Of a DNA stretch of 40,543 nt, positions 1 through 9,277 are shown in pieces (the first letter of the stretch is position 1; the number at the start of each line of letters is the position of its first letter). This DNA comes from CAZFAP01 sp964516325 (GTDB lineage Bacteria; Auribacterota; JABMQX01). The position numbers were made by a program, and so were the translations under genes. Under the pieces are notes generated by a model that worked only from the letters and a program-made list of their open reading frames with translations, had not been told where the DNA came from and made no database searches. Where the stretch lies: positions 1 to 40,543 of the forward strand of contig CAZFAP010000018.1 in assembly GCA_964516325.1 (NCBI GenBank), given 5' to 3'.

Positions 1-688
1 ATGAACATATTGACCCTCCTCGCTGGGTCGGTCACGGCCGGGTGGGCTCTTGCCCTCGCTCAATCGCGTAGGCACCCCCCATGGCTCTTGCTGCAATACT
101 CGCGCGCGTGAAGAGCAATTGTCAACGCTTTTCTGAATCGCCCTCAGTGTCCTTCAATGCTCGTTCCCAACCTGGTACCATGCCCGTGGTTCCCCCGCTT
201 GCGCCCAAGGGGAACCGCGCGCTTCCCCGCGCCCCGCTTTATTTGTACAGCTATTCAGTCCCGCTCAAACGGAAAACCAGATACAATCTTTGCACAATCG
301 CGGAAACAGGAGAAACGCCTTTAATCTCGACGAAGATGGCGTTTCTGTCGAAGACGTGGGACTTCAAGCAGGACGAGGAGAGGACGCTGTTCAAAGAGCC
401 CGCGGCACGGGAAAGAGGGTTTCGAAATGCTGGTCGAGCATGGAAGCGAAAACACGTCTCGCCAACCTGTAATCAGCGATACAAGCGGCTGTTGCGAACA
501 TGGACGGTGTTACAGATGGGCGCAAGCCCCGCCCCGGCGTGAGACAAGACATTTTGCTGTGGCTGGATTCTTTGTGCTCAAGCACGAAATGCAGTCTGAC
601 CTCGTCGTCTTGCAGTCGTGTCGCGTTTCTCCGCGAAACTCAATCAGCCGGCCGTCGCCTCTCGGGCCCAGCCTCTCCACGAAACCTG
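1..688. other. Intergenic region without a supported gene
   Basis: Open frames exist here on both strands, but none has a recognisable domain, composition or ribosome binding site that I would defend. The only clear structure is the inverted repeat listed at 311-346. The tract is downstream of the minus-strand beta-helix gene, so it should contain that gene's 3' end signals, but I see no stem followed by a T run. Confidence 0.5.
311..346. repeat. Perfect 9-bp inverted repeat (hairpin)
   Basis: AGAAACGCC at 311-319 is the exact reverse complement of GGCGTTTCT at 338-346, with an 18-nt loop. No T run follows on either strand, so it is not a classical intrinsic terminator. Its role is unknown. 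Confidence 0.5.
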
Positions 689-3571
689 CTACGGATTCTC
701 GAGAATGCGATAGAAGCGGCGGGGGACAAGCGATGGAGGCAGGCCGGTGAGCGAGCCGTCGTCTATCCAGAAAGTGGTCTGGTTGCCGGAGGAGGGGAAG
801 GCGGCAATGGCAGTGTGCCAATTGAGAAGGTCGTCAGAGTAGAAGATGGAATGGGACTTGTCGGCGAGGGAGCTCCAGGTGAAGGTGGTCTGGTGGGGTT
901 CGGGGCCGGGGGTCAGGGCGTTGATGTAGAACTCATAGGCGCCCATGTCAACGGTGAGGCTCTTTCCGCCGAACATGATTCTGTGCATGCCTGCGATGTC
1001 CGTCTCCGGCGACTCCGGATCATTGAACCCCGCATCAATGCAGGGCGAATCCGGCCGCAGCCGATAATCGTTGTCCTCATAGGTCATAGGGTCATCGTCG
1101 GGGCCGTCTGCGTCAACGAACCGCGGATCCTTCGCGATGTTGCCTTCATCGTACCCCTGCCAGCCCTCTACGCAGGAATAAGTGGGCCGGCTGAACCCCG
1201 GCCAATTATCCGGCCGATTCCCCCAAATGATGCAGTTCCTGGCCGTGACATAGCTATCCCCGGAAATTCCATCGGCGTTCCCGCAAATCGTGCAGTTCTC
1301 GACAGTTCCACGACATGCATATAGGACGCCGGTGTTGCCCAGGAGGGTGTTGTTCTTCAATGTGGCGTTGCAGCCGTACAAACTGCCCCCCCGGTCAGCC
1401 GCGTTCCCGGCGATAGCATTGTTCCGGATGGCGCCTCCGCAAAAGCAGAACCCGCCCCCGTTTCTGTCGGCGCGGTTTCCCACAACGACGTTATTATGGA
1501 TAAGGCCCCCGGAATAGGCCAGGCCGCCTCCATCTCTGGCCGTATTGGCGGAGATGACATTGTTCATGATGATCCTGTCGCAATCGTGCAGGCCGCCACC
1601 GTACAAAGCCCTGTTCCCTGAGATCACATTGTCGCGGATCACCCCCTGGCAATAGTACAGCCCGCCACCGTCCTGGGCGGCGAAGTTCTGTGAGATCGCG
1701 TTGTTTCGGATAGTGCCCGAGCAAAAGGCGAGCCCACCCCCGTGCCCATAGGTCTCCCCGTCGGCACGGTTTCCGGTAATGACGTTGTTCTCGATCGTCG
1801 CGCCGGTCATTTTCATCCACGTCCCGCCCAAAATCGCGCCGCCCATGGGCGCCATCCCGTTGCGGATGGTGAACCCGGACAGCACACAAGTCTGGTCTTC
1901 GGTCCCCTCGAAGGTCACGACGGACCCAGCGCTATTCCCGTCAATGATGGTGTTAGCGACGACCTCACCATCGAGGGGGTCTGTGCTCGTGAGAATAATG
2001 TTGGTCCCGCGAAAATGAACGTTCTCCTTGTAGATGCCCTCCGCGACGGCCACGACCGCTCTATCCGACGCGGCATCAATCCCTTCCTGAATCGTCTTGA
2101 AAGCCGTCTCCCACAATGCCCCGTCCCCAGAGGCAGGCGCCGAGCTGTCCACGTGGCATGTCCCACGTTCCGCCGGACTCGAGCCGCGGCGGTACTCGCC
2201 GATGTTTGAAATGAAATCGCCGTCCGGGTCACCTGCGGCGCCCTGAGCCAGTTCTCCGAAGAATTGCAACTCCCAATCGTCTGGAAGCCCATCGAGATCG
2301 GCATCGGGCGACGCAGGAGTCGCTTCGGGTGTGTTGCCATACACCCCCATATTGATCCGCCCTCCGTTCGGCTCGGGCTCATCGGAGTAAGGAGAGCTGG
2401 GGTCGCCTGAGTCTATGCAGGGAGACCAGCTCTTGAGATGAAAGTCGCCGCTCCCCGGATTTACAAAATACGGGTAGTGGGCAATGTTTCCCTCCCCCAC
2501 AGCGCTCCAGCCCTCAATGCAGGAATATCGCGGGACGCTGCAATTCAGGATTTGGCTTCCGCGTCCGTTCCGCCAGATTATGCAGTTCCGGATGGTTTCT
2601 CCAGAGGCGTAAAGGCCCTCGCCGCCTTCCCCGGCTGAGTTCCCGTAGATTGTGTTGTTCTCGATGACTCCGTGGCATAGGGCCAGCGCGCCGCCAAAAC
2701 CGCCTGCCCGGTTGGCATTGATCCTGTTGTTCAAAATGGTCCCGTCGCAACGATACAGCCCGCCGCCTTCCTGCGCGGAGTTATCTTTGATAGTGTTGCC
2801 CTCAATAATGCCACCGCAGAAGGCCAGCCCACCGCCGGCGCCCGACGCGGCCGGGGCCGAATTTCCCAGGATGACGTTCCCTTCGATCGCCCCATTGCAG
2901 CGGAACAGTCCCCCGCCGAACTGCGCCGAATTCGCGCAGATGCTATTGTCCCGTATCATGCCGTCGCAATAGGCCAAGCCGCCGCCGCGAAGCGCCGTGT
3001 TCGGGAAAATCACGTTGTTTCGGATCGTCGCGCGGGTTTGAGCGCCCAACATGCCCCCGGAGATGCCCCCGCCGTCGTCGCCGCTCCCGTTGCGGACCGT
3101 GAAGCCGCACAGCACGGAGGCTTCGTTTTCCATGCCAGAGAAGTTGACCACGGCGCCGGCTTGACCACCGTCAATGACGGTCTTTTGCACGACCGCCGAG
3201 TCGAGCGGATCCGCACTTGTCACCGTGATGTCTTTGCCTCTGAACCGAATCGTCTCGGAGTAGGTCCCGGGCGCAACAATCACCGTGTCGCCAGGTGACG
3301 CCGCGTCAATTCCCTCTTGTATTCGCCAGAAGGCGGATTCCCACGAGGCGCCATCACCCGATTGGGGGACAGAGGCATCCACGTGCCACGTCGTGGCGGC
3401 AATCGTGCGCCCGGGAAGTCCGCAGAAGAGAAAAGCGGGTAGGAGAGTCAGCCCCAAGAACATGGTCGTCCGCCGCCGGGCTATCTGGGTGGGCTCGCGC
3501 AGGGGGAGATTGCCAATCGCTGCGTGGGAGACTGTCAGTTGTGGAAATCCGCATCCCCCTGTATTCATCAT
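689..3571 (-). CDS. Secreted right-handed parallel beta-helix protein with internal duplication
   Basis: A large exported beta-helix protein of the pectin-lyase-like/choice-of-anchor-Q kind. Two homologous modules each begin with a 'HVDxSxPxSGDGAxWExAF' segment, then 'IQEGIDAAS', a 'DPLDxxVV..TxIDG' turn, and many short NNxIxGN-type rungs rich in GGGL. They are joined by an Asp-rich, calcium-binding-like linker (DADLDGLPDDWE ... DPDGDFISNIGEY). The C-terminus ends with a small FTWSS...FYRILENP domain seen in PVC-type secreted proteins. A hydrophobic export segment (MFLGLTLLPAFLF then Ala-Ala) begins at the Met at 3463. I start at 3571 because GAGG lies 7 nt upstream of ATGATG there; 3463 is the alternative. 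No catalytic residues can be assigned, so it could be a carbohydrate-active enzyme or a surface/structural protein. Confidence 0.85.
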   Translation of the reverse strand: MMNTGGCGFPQLTVSHAAIGNLPLREPTQIARRRTTMFLGLTLLPAFLFCGLPGRTIAATTWHVDASVPQSGDGASWESAFWRIQEGIDAASPGDTVIVAPGTYSETIRFRGKDITVTSADPLDSAVVQKTVIDGGQAGAVVNFSGMENEASVLCGFTVRNGSGDDGGGISGGMLGAQTRATIRNNVIFPNTALRGGGLAYCDGMIRDNSICANSAQFGGGLFRCNGAIEGNVILGNSAPAASGAGGGLAFCGGIIEGNTIKDNSAQEGGGLYRCDGTILNNRINANRAGGFGGALALCHGVIENNTIYGNSAGEGGEGLYASGETIRNCIIWRNGRGSQILNCSVPRYSCIEGWSAVGEGNIAHYPYFVNPGSGDFHLKSWSPCIDSGDPSSPYSDEPEPNGGRINMGVYGNTPEATPASPDADLDGLPDDWELQFFGELAQGAAGDPDGDFISNIGEYRRGSSPAERGTCHVDSSAPASGDGALWETAFKTIQEGIDAASDRAVVAVAEGIYKENVHFRGTNIILTSTDPLDGEVVANTIIDGNSAGSVVTFEGTEDQTCVLSGFTIRNGMAPMGGAILGGTWMKMTGATIENNVITGNRADGETYGHGGGLAFCSGTIRNNAISQNFAAQDGGGLYYCQGVIRDNVISGNRALYGGGLHDCDRIIMNNVISANTARDGGGLAYSGGLIHNNVVVGNRADRNGGGFCFCGGAIRNNAIAGNAADRGGSLYGCNATLKNNTLLGNTGVLYACRGTVENCTICGNADGISGDSYVTARNCIIWGNRPDNWPGFSRPTYSCVEGWQGYDEGNIAKDPRFVDADGPDDDPMTYEDNDYRLRPDSPCIDAGFNDPESPETDIAGMHRIMFGGKSLTVDMGAYEFYINALTPGPEPHQTTFTWSSLADKSHSIFYSDDLLNWHTAIAAFPSSGNQTTFWIDDGSLTGLPPSLVPRRFYRILENP

Positions 3572-3730
3572 CTCGGACCTCAGACTCGCCCGTTCCGCTG
3601 CCTGTTGCTGATATGTACAATGCACACGCCGCGCCGAGAAATCAAGCCATTTCTGTGAGGCGCGGCATCTCCTCAGTTATGAGTAGGGAAGCTCATCGGC
3701 AATCCCAGCATCTTTCGCACGGGGATGGAA

Positions 3731-3896
3731 CCCCAGAGCACGCGGAGACCGCAGAGATAGTACAGCCCGTGAGAAGAGCGTCCCATGGGCCATCTGCCCC
3801 GCCGCCGCAGGGGTGTTTCACGGGTCCCGCCGCCCCGCCGGGGCGGGGGATGCCACAGAGAGGCATCCTCTGCGCCCTCTGCGTTCTCTGCGGTGA
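3731..3896. repeat. Palindromic CGCAGAG-family repeat, copy A
   Basis: The left arm (about 3731-3757) holds degenerate 9-nt units ending in CGCAGAG/CGCGGAG. The right arm (3867-3896) holds the inverse units CCTCTGCG-CCCTCTGCG-TTCTCTGCGG. The arms face each other across about 110 nt that contain a GC-rich hairpin (CCCCGCCGGGGCGGGG). It fills most of the intergenic gap between the beta-helix gene and the histidine kinase. Other copies lie at 9181, 14148, 25371 and 36031. Confidence 0.8.
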
Positions 3897-4093
3897 GTCG
3901 CTCCCGAGATTGAGGGGCTACGGCGGGGGGAATTGTTCGCTTGACTTTTGGCGTAGGTTGGGATTGAATCGTCGTGGTTGGCAGGGGGGCGGTTTCGGTG
4001 ATTGTCCCGCTTTGGCGGAAGTTGCGGCCCAGCAGGAGGTACAAAGAACGCTCGCGAAGGAAGAAAGCGGCGGAGACGGGGTAGGGAACTCCC

Positions 4094-5578
4094 ATGGAAC
4101 AACAGGAATTGCAGGAGCAGTTGCAGAAACGGAACGAGCAGCTCCTTGATCAAGTGAAGAGCCTGAAAAGCTCGGAGCGGCGCTATCGGGAGCTGTTTCA
4201 AGAGTGCTCGGAGCCGATGCTGGTGGCGGACCTCTCCGGGGCGGTCCTGTCGGCGAATAGCGCAGCGCTGCGCGCGACGGGCTACGACGAGGAGGAGGTT
4301 CCGAAGCTGCGGCTTTTCCGCCTCTTCCCGCAGGAGGCGTTCGACCGCCTGAGCAGGCACGTGGAGGCGGTCGTGAAGGGCGCCGAGCCTCCGCCAGCCG
4401 AGTACAAGCTGCTGAGAAAGGACGGGGGCAGCCTGTGGGTTGACGTGAAGTTGAAGGGACTCAAAGAGGAGTCGAAGACGGTCGCGCTCCTGCTCATCGC
4501 GCGCGACGTCTCGTACAGAAAGCAGGCGGAAGAGGCGCTGAAGTGCTCGAAGGAGAATCTCGAGAGGGTCCTGAACACTCTTTCCGAGGCGGTGCTTATC
4601 GAGGGTGCGGGGCACGTCATCCAGTTCGTGAACAACGCGGGCCGCGCTCTGTTCGGAAACGTGAAAGGGATGAAGTGCTTCGAGGCGCTGAAAGGCTCGC
4701 AGCATCTCTGGCCGGACTGCCTGATTGAGGAAATTATCGAGAACCGGAGAAGCGTCTATCGCACCACGCATTCTCGCGAAGGGAGACTCTGGGAGATAAC
4801 GGGCATCCCGATGCTCTATGCCGACGGGAGCACGTCGGTCCTGGAAATCGTCAGGGATGTAACCGGCGCCCGGGAGACGGACGAAAGCCGCAATGCCGCC
4901 GACAAGCTCAGCACTCTCTCGCGGGTCGCGGTCGAAATGGCCCACGAGATTAAGAATCCCCTCTCCGCCATCACGACTTTCGCGCAGCTCCTGCCGGAGA
5001 AATACGAGGACCCGGAGTTCCGGGAGGTTTTCTCTCGCACGGCGACGCAGGCGGTGGGCAAAATGAACTACCTCATGGAAGAGCTGGTCAACTTCGCCCG
5101 GCCAATCAAGCCGGTTCTGGAGGAAACGGACGTGCGCGAGGTGGTCGAACAGGCACTCGCGGAAGTCGGTCCCCAGCTCGCCGAGAAGGCAATCGTGGTC
5201 CGTCGGGAGCTGCCTCGCCAGCCACTGATCGCCCGAATAGACCGAGAACAGGTCAAGCGGGGCCTGAAGGAACTGCTCTTCAACAGCATAGAGGCCGTCG
5301 AGCAGAAAGGAACCATCACCGTCTCCGCCCGGGTCTGTCGCGACACTGCCGAACGTCCCGCGGGAAAGGTGGAGATTGCCGTTTCGGACAACGGGTGCGG
5401 CATCCCGCAAGAGAATCTCAAAAAGGTGTTCGAGCCGTTCTTCACAAGCTCCAGCGAGAAGTTCGGGCTTGGGCTGGCTATCGCGCAGCGGGTCGTCGAG
5501 GAGCACGGCGGCACAATCGAGGCAAAAAGCCAGCCCGGACAGGGCGCGACATTCACTGTGAAGCTGAGGGCGGATTAG
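4094..5578 (+). CDS. Soluble PAS-PAS sensor histidine kinase
   Basis: A 494-aa histidine kinase with no transmembrane segment, so a cytoplasmic sensor. After a coiled-coil N-terminus (residues 1-30) come two PAS domains (about 30-145 and 150-265). A HisKA dimerisation domain carries the phospho-acceptor His284 in VAVEMAHEIKNPLSAI. The HATPase_c domain has the N box with Asn397 (ELLFNSIEAV), G1 (DNGCGIP), the F box (FEPFFTSS) and G2 (GLGLAIA). The all-cytosolic layout with an HE-I-(K/R)NP H box is NtrB-like. No response regulator is adjacent, so it is an orphan kinase here. No haem or flavin ligand can be assigned to the PAS domains, so the stimulus is unknown. The start follows a weak GGGAA purine tract. 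Confidence 0.93.
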   Translation: MEQQELQEQLQKRNEQLLDQVKSLKSSERRYRELFQECSEPMLVADLSGAVLSANSAALRATGYDEEEVPKLRLFRLFPQEAFDRLSRHVEAVVKGAEPPPAEYKLLRKDGGSLWVDVKLKGLKEESKTVALLLIARDVSYRKQAEEALKCSKENLERVLNTLSEAVLIEGAGHVIQFVNNAGRALFGNVKGMKCFEALKGSQHLWPDCLIEEIIENRRSVYRTTHSREGRLWEITGIPMLYADGSTSVLEIVRDVTGARETDESRNAADKLSTLSRVAVEMAHEIKNPLSAITTFAQLLPEKYEDPEFREVFSRTATQAVGKMNYLMEELVNFARPIKPVLEETDVREVVEQALAEVGPQLAEKAIVVRRELPRQPLIARIDREQVKRGLKELLFNSIEAVEQKGTITVSARVCRDTAERPAGKVEIAVSDNGCGIPQENLKKVFEPFFTSSSEKFGLGLAIAQRVVEEHGGTIEAKSQPGQGATFTVKLRAD

Positions 5579-5644
5579 CGATTTTCCACGACCCCGAGAA
5601 AGCGGCGGGAGATAAGGGGCGCCCCGCACCCGGCGAGCGGACTG

Positions 5645-6601
5645 TCAAGTCGGAATCCCCAGTAACCTCGTCAAGAAGAAGGCAGCCGCTAATGAGACGC
5701 CCACCAGGAGGTGCAGCGAAATCGTCGCCGCATTCGCCGGGAGAAGCGCGGGGTAAGTGGAATACGACCGTTTTGAAACGGTGATAGCTCTGTGCGCAAT
5801 GGGGAGCGTTCCCAGCGCCGCAAGACAGAGCACCGGAAAGACTCGCCCCAGCACCATCCCCACTATGAAGACGTACGTCGCGACAAGTAGGGAATGGTAC
5901 AACCCGAGTGCTTTTTCTTTCCCGAGCAATACGACCAGCGTCCGCTTTCCAACCGCTTCATCCGCCTCGCGGTCGGGGAACTCGTTGATGAGCAAGACGA
6001 GCATGATAAGAATGCCAACCGGAACCGATGCCATCACGGGGACTAAACCGAACGAAGAGGTCTGAATCCAGTACGATCCGATCACCGTCAGCGGGCCGAA
6101 CCCGAATCCGACCGCCAGTTCCCCGAGGGCTCGGTATCCGATCCTCACGGGCGAAGCCGTGTAAAAGAAACCGCAGAGGACCCCAGCTAAGCCAAACAAG
6201 ACGATCGCTGGTTTTCCCGTCACTGCGAGAAGATATGTCCCGAGGGCCATCGCCCCAGAGAAACACAGCAGCGCCGCGTAAAGGATATGCTTCGCGGCAA
6301 TCTGCCCGTCCTGAATGACCCGGCTGCCGCCGCTGAACGAAGAAAACTTGAGATTCGCCTGGTCGTTTCCACTCAGGTGGTCGTAATAATCATTCGTCAA
6401 ATTCGTCCCGACATGCGCCAAAGCCACCGTCGCCAGAGTCAGGGCGAAGTACAGGAGATTCAACGAACCGGTTTGGCGCCAGGCGATCGCCGTCCCTACG
6501 ACGACGGGCACGAACGTCGCCGTGAGGAACGGCAGGCGCATGGCCTTGATCCAGATTTTTGCTGTTTGCACGGCTGCGGGAACGCTGCTCATTGAAACCA
6601 T
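5645..6601 (-). CDS. menA: 1,4-dihydroxy-2-naphthoate polyprenyltransferase (MenA-like, UbiA family)
   Basis: An integral membrane prenyltransferase of 318 aa with about eight or nine hydrophobic helices. The first Asp-rich diphosphate-binding motif is NLTNDYYDHLSGND, the form typical of MenA. The second is NEFPDREADEAVGKRT. In known MenA enzymes these bind Mg-polyprenyl diphosphate and attach the chain to 1,4-dihydroxy-2-naphthoate in menaquinone synthesis. No other men gene is in the window, so the quinone assignment rests on the motif alone; another UbiA-family transferase is possible. It is transcribed convergently with the histidine kinase, 66 bp apart. Confidence 0.82.
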   Translation of the reverse strand: MVSMSSVPAAVQTAKIWIKAMRLPFLTATFVPVVVGTAIAWRQTGSLNLLYFALTLATVALAHVGTNLTNDYYDHLSGNDQANLKFSSFSGGSRVIQDGQIAAKHILYAALLCFSGAMALGTYLLAVTGKPAIVLFGLAGVLCGFFYTASPVRIGYRALGELAVGFGFGPLTVIGSYWIQTSSFGLVPVMASVPVGILIMLVLLINEFPDREADEAVGKRTLVVLLGKEKALGLYHSLLVATYVFIVGMVLGRVFPVLCLAALGTLPIAHRAITVSKRSYSTYPALLPANAATISLHLLVGVSLAAAFFLTRLLGIPT

Positions 6602-6924
6602 TTACCTTTCACCGTATGCGCAGAAACGGGTTCCTCTCCGTTTCTCTCCGGCGTTCCAATGCTACCGCATTATCCCCAAAGGGGCAAGCACGTGAGACTT
6701 TGCATTCTTGCCCTCGCCCTGTTGGCCCCCAAAAAAGGTTTGACTTTTCCCGACGGAAAGTCTAATTGTTTCGTGTCGCTGGTGGCGGTGAATCGGCGCT
6801 TCTTCGCCCGCACGGGAGGAAGCGTGCGGAGGAGTCTGCCGGGGCGGGCAATTGGGTCAACGATTTGCCTGTTCGTGCGCCTCGCGCAGTTGCCTCGTTC
6901 GCCACAAAGCAAGAGTGACAGCTG
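6602..6924. other. Divergent intergenic region between menA and ruvA
   Basis: No gene is supported. It must carry both the menA promoter (minus) and the ruvAB promoter (plus). One imperfect hairpin is visible at about 6741-6761 (GACTTTTCC / GGAAAGTC). No operator could be identified by eye. Confidence 0.4.
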
Positions 6925-7524
6925 ATGATTACCCGAATTCGAGGAAAACTTGTTAATGCCGGGCTGACGAGCATCGTCGTGGATGTAGGCGGTGTGGGGT
7001 ACGAAGTTCTCATTTCTCTCGCTACACACACCAAGCTCCCCAGAGAAGGGGCCGACATCGAAATTCTCACGCATCTCCACCACAAGGACGACACCATGGT
7101 CCTGTTCGGATTCATGACCGAAGAAGAGCGGGAATTCTTCAGAATGCTCATCGGAATCCCCGGCATCGGACCGAAGACAGCCATCGGAATGCTCAGCGGC
7201 ATGCCAGTCGAGGACTTCAAAGCCGCCATCGCCCGCGGAGACGAGAAGATGCTCAAGACCGTCCCCGGCGTCGGCAAGAAGACCGCCTCCCGTCTTATCG
7301 TCGAGCTGAAGGAAAGAATCGGTCTTGCCCCGGCATACCAGGCTCTCTCCAAAGAACTCGAGCCAACCGAAGAGCAGAAGCGCCTCTATGACGCCGTCCT
7401 CGCCCTCATCAAGCTCGGATATACCCAGGCAGCCGCACAGAAGGCGCTAAAAAAGGCGGTGCAAGAAACCGAAGAGAAATTAACCGTGGAGGAACTTGTC
7501 AAGAGGGCTCTGAAGTATGTCTGA
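6925..7524 (+). CDS. ruvA: Holliday junction branch migration protein RuvA
   Basis: The 199-aa length is normal for RuvA. The N-terminal OB fold has the usual MITRIRGKL start and a VDVGGVGYEV strand. Two helix-hairpin-helix motifs follow (IPGIGPKTA and VPGVGKKTA), which grip the junction backbone. A C-terminal domain III (YDAVLALIKLGYTQ) contacts RuvB. The tetramer binds four-way junctions and loads RuvB hexamers. The gene overlaps ruvB by 8 nt, so the two are translationally coupled; ruvC is not in the window. Confidence 0.98.
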   Translation: MITRIRGKLVNAGLTSIVVDVGGVGYEVLISLATHTKLPREGADIEILTHLHHKDDTMVLFGFMTEEEREFFRMLIGIPGIGPKTAIGMLSGMPVEDFKAAIARGDEKMLKTVPGVGKKTASRLIVELKERIGLAPAYQALSKELEPTEEQKRLYDAVLALIKLGYTQAAAQKALKKAVQETEEKLTVEELVKRALKYV

Positions 7525-8533
7525 AAGGTTCGTCACTTCAACTCTCAAGCGAAGGGACGTTCAGCTCGACGTATCTCTCAGACCCCAGTCCTGGGACGAT
7601 TTCGGGGGCGCAAAGAAAGTCAAAGAAAGATTCCAGATTTTCATCCAGGCGGCACAGAAAAGAGGTGAGTGTCTCGACCATACCCTCCTCTCCGGTCCCC
7701 CCGGACTCGGAAAGACCACTCTCGCCTACATCATCGCCCGCGAAATGGGCGTTAACGTCACAGCCACTTCCGGCCCCGTCATCGAAAGACCGGGCGACCT
7801 CGCCGGACTCCTCACCAACTTGCAGCTCGGCGACATCCTCTTCGTGGACGAAATTCACAGGCTCAGCCGCGTCGTCGAGGAATACCTCTATCCGGCGATG
7901 GAAGATTTCAAACTTGACATTGTCATAGATTCTGGCCCGAGCGCGCGCTCAATTCGCCTCAACCTGAAAAAGTTCACGCTCGTGGGCGCCACAACCCGCG
8001 TCGGCCTGTTGACCGCCCCGCTGCGGTCTCGCTTCGGCATGACCATGCGCCTCGATTACTACTCCCCCGAAGAGCTGAGGGGAATCGTGCAGCGATCAGC
8101 CCGAATACTCAACGTCGAACTGCACGACTCCGGCGCTATAGAAATCGCGCAAAGGTCCCGCGGCACGCCCCGCATCGGCAACACACTCCTCAAAAGAATC
8201 AGAGACTACGCCCAGATCGAGGCAAACAACGTCATCACCGCGGAAGTCGCCGACCACGCCCTGAAGATGCTCGGCATTGACAAGGAGGGACTCGATGACA
8301 TGGACAAGCGAATCATCGAGACAATCGTCCACAAGTTCTCCGGGGGACCCGTCGGCATCAATACCATCGCAGTCGCAGTAGGCGAGGAACCGGACACCAT
8401 CGAAGAAGTTTACGAGCCGTATTTGATACAGAAAGGATTTTTGAAGAGAACTCGAAGAGGGAGAGTCGCCACAAGCCTCGCCTACGAGCATCTCGGCGTG
8501 AAAGCCGTAACCGAACAAAGAGAACTGTTTTAG
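7517..8533 (+). CDS. ruvB: Holliday junction branch migration ATPase RuvB
   Basis: A 338-aa AAA+ motor of normal family length. It begins with the LRPQSWDDFGG lead-in, then Walker A (GPPGLGKTT), the RuvB-specific TSGPVIERPGDLAGLLT segment, Walker B (LFVDEIHRL), sensor 1 (LVGATTR), the arginine-finger segment (APLRSRFGM) and a C-terminal winged helix (EPYLIQKGFLKRTRRGR). It drives branch migration with RuvA. The start codon lies inside the end of ruvA. Confidence 0.98.
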   Translation: MSERFVTSTLKRRDVQLDVSLRPQSWDDFGGAKKVKERFQIFIQAAQKRGECLDHTLLSGPPGLGKTTLAYIIAREMGVNVTATSGPVIERPGDLAGLLTNLQLGDILFVDEIHRLSRVVEEYLYPAMEDFKLDIVIDSGPSARSIRLNLKKFTLVGATTRVGLLTAPLRSRFGMTMRLDYYSPEELRGIVQRSARILNVELHDSGAIEIAQRSRGTPRIGNTLLKRIRDYAQIEANNVITAEVADHALKMLGIDKEGLDDMDKRIIETIVHKFSGGPVGINTIAVAVGEEPDTIEEVYEPYLIQKGFLKRTRRGRVATSLAYEHLGVKAVTEQRELF

Positions 8534-8622
8534 AAGGGCGCCGGCCCATGCGACCGGCAATCCCTCGGGGGGCCCGAAAGAAGCCCGCGAGGTCTCCTGC
8601 TGCGACATGAGATTTGCCCGTC

Positions 8623-9231
8623 ATGAGAATCCTGCTGCACATCTGCTGTGGACCTTGCGCGACGTTCCCAACGAGGCGCCTTCTCGACGAGGAACACGAA
8701 ATCACGGGTTTTTTCTACAACCCGAACCTCCATCCCTACACGGAATTCATCAAGCGGCTTGAAGCCGTGAAGAAATTTGCCGAACAAACCGGCTTGAAGG
8801 TCATTTACCACGACGAATACGACCTGCGGGGCTTCCTGAGGCAAGTGGTCTATCGGGAGGACGAGCGATGCCGTTTCTGCTACTACATGCGGCTCTCTCG
8901 AACGGCAGCGGTCGCAAAAAAGGGCTCATTTGATGCCTTCACCTCGACGCTGCTCGTCAGCCCTCACCAGAAGCACGAGCTCATCAAATCCGTCGCCGAG
9001 CAGGTCAGCAGGGAGGTGGGCGTCCCCCTGTACTACGAGGATTTCAGACAGGGCTACCAAGAGGGCTGCGAGCTGTCGAGAGAGTACGACCTTTACCGCC
9101 AATCCTATTGCGGATGCATTTTCAGCGAATATGAGAGATACGCGGGCAAAAATCGTCGCAACCAAGCAAGGAGCGAGGAGTTAACCGCAGAGAACGCAGG
9201 GAGAAAGAACACCGGAGGCGCGGGTCAATAA
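8623..9231 (+). CDS. queH: Epoxyqueuosine reductase QueH
   Basis: QueH (formerly DUF208) reduces epoxyqueuosine to queuosine in tRNA, the last step of queuosine synthesis, as a cobalamin-independent alternative to QueG. The sequence shows the expected cysteine pairs: HICCGPC near the N-terminus, CRFCYYMRL in the middle and YCGCIFS near the C-terminus, for the iron-sulfur/metal sites. I use ATG 8623; TTG 8614 is an in-frame alternative. The last 16 or so codons (from about 9181) are encoded by a palindromic repeat, so the native C-terminus probably lies near YERYAGK and the tail is an add-on from repeat insertion. Confidence 0.93.
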   Translation: MRILLHICCGPCATFPTRRLLDEEHEITGFFYNPNLHPYTEFIKRLEAVKKFAEQTGLKVIYHDEYDLRGFLRQVVYREDERCRFCYYMRLSRTAAVAKKGSFDAFTSTLLVSPHQKHELIKSVAEQVSREVGVPLYYEDFRQGYQEGCELSREYDLYRQSYCGCIFSEYERYAGKNRRNQARSEELTAENAGRKNTGGAGQ

Positions 9232-9268
9232 ACTCTCCCTCTGCGGTCTCTGCGTGCTCTGCGGTGAG
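9181..9268. repeat. Palindromic CGCAGAG-family repeat, copy B, invading the queH 3' end
   Basis: The left arm (9182-9204, ACCGCAGAGAACGCAGGGAGA) and right arm (9233-9268, ending TGCTCTGCGGTGA) are inverted. The left arm forms the last codons of queH, and the right arm ends 10 nt before the ATG of the next gene. In RNA this would be a strong hairpin between two genes in the same direction. Confidence 0.85.
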
Positions 9269-9277
9269 AGAACGCCT

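Noticed and set aside
500..1324. 274-aa plus-strand open frame
   Set aside because: Lies antisense over the beta-helix gene for most of its length, with repetitive low-meaning sequence; a GC-driven shadow frame.
3818..5629. 603-aa minus-strand open frame
   Set aside because: Antisense to the clearly recognisable histidine kinase; its Leu/Arg/Asp-rich translation is the complement of codon bias, not a protein.
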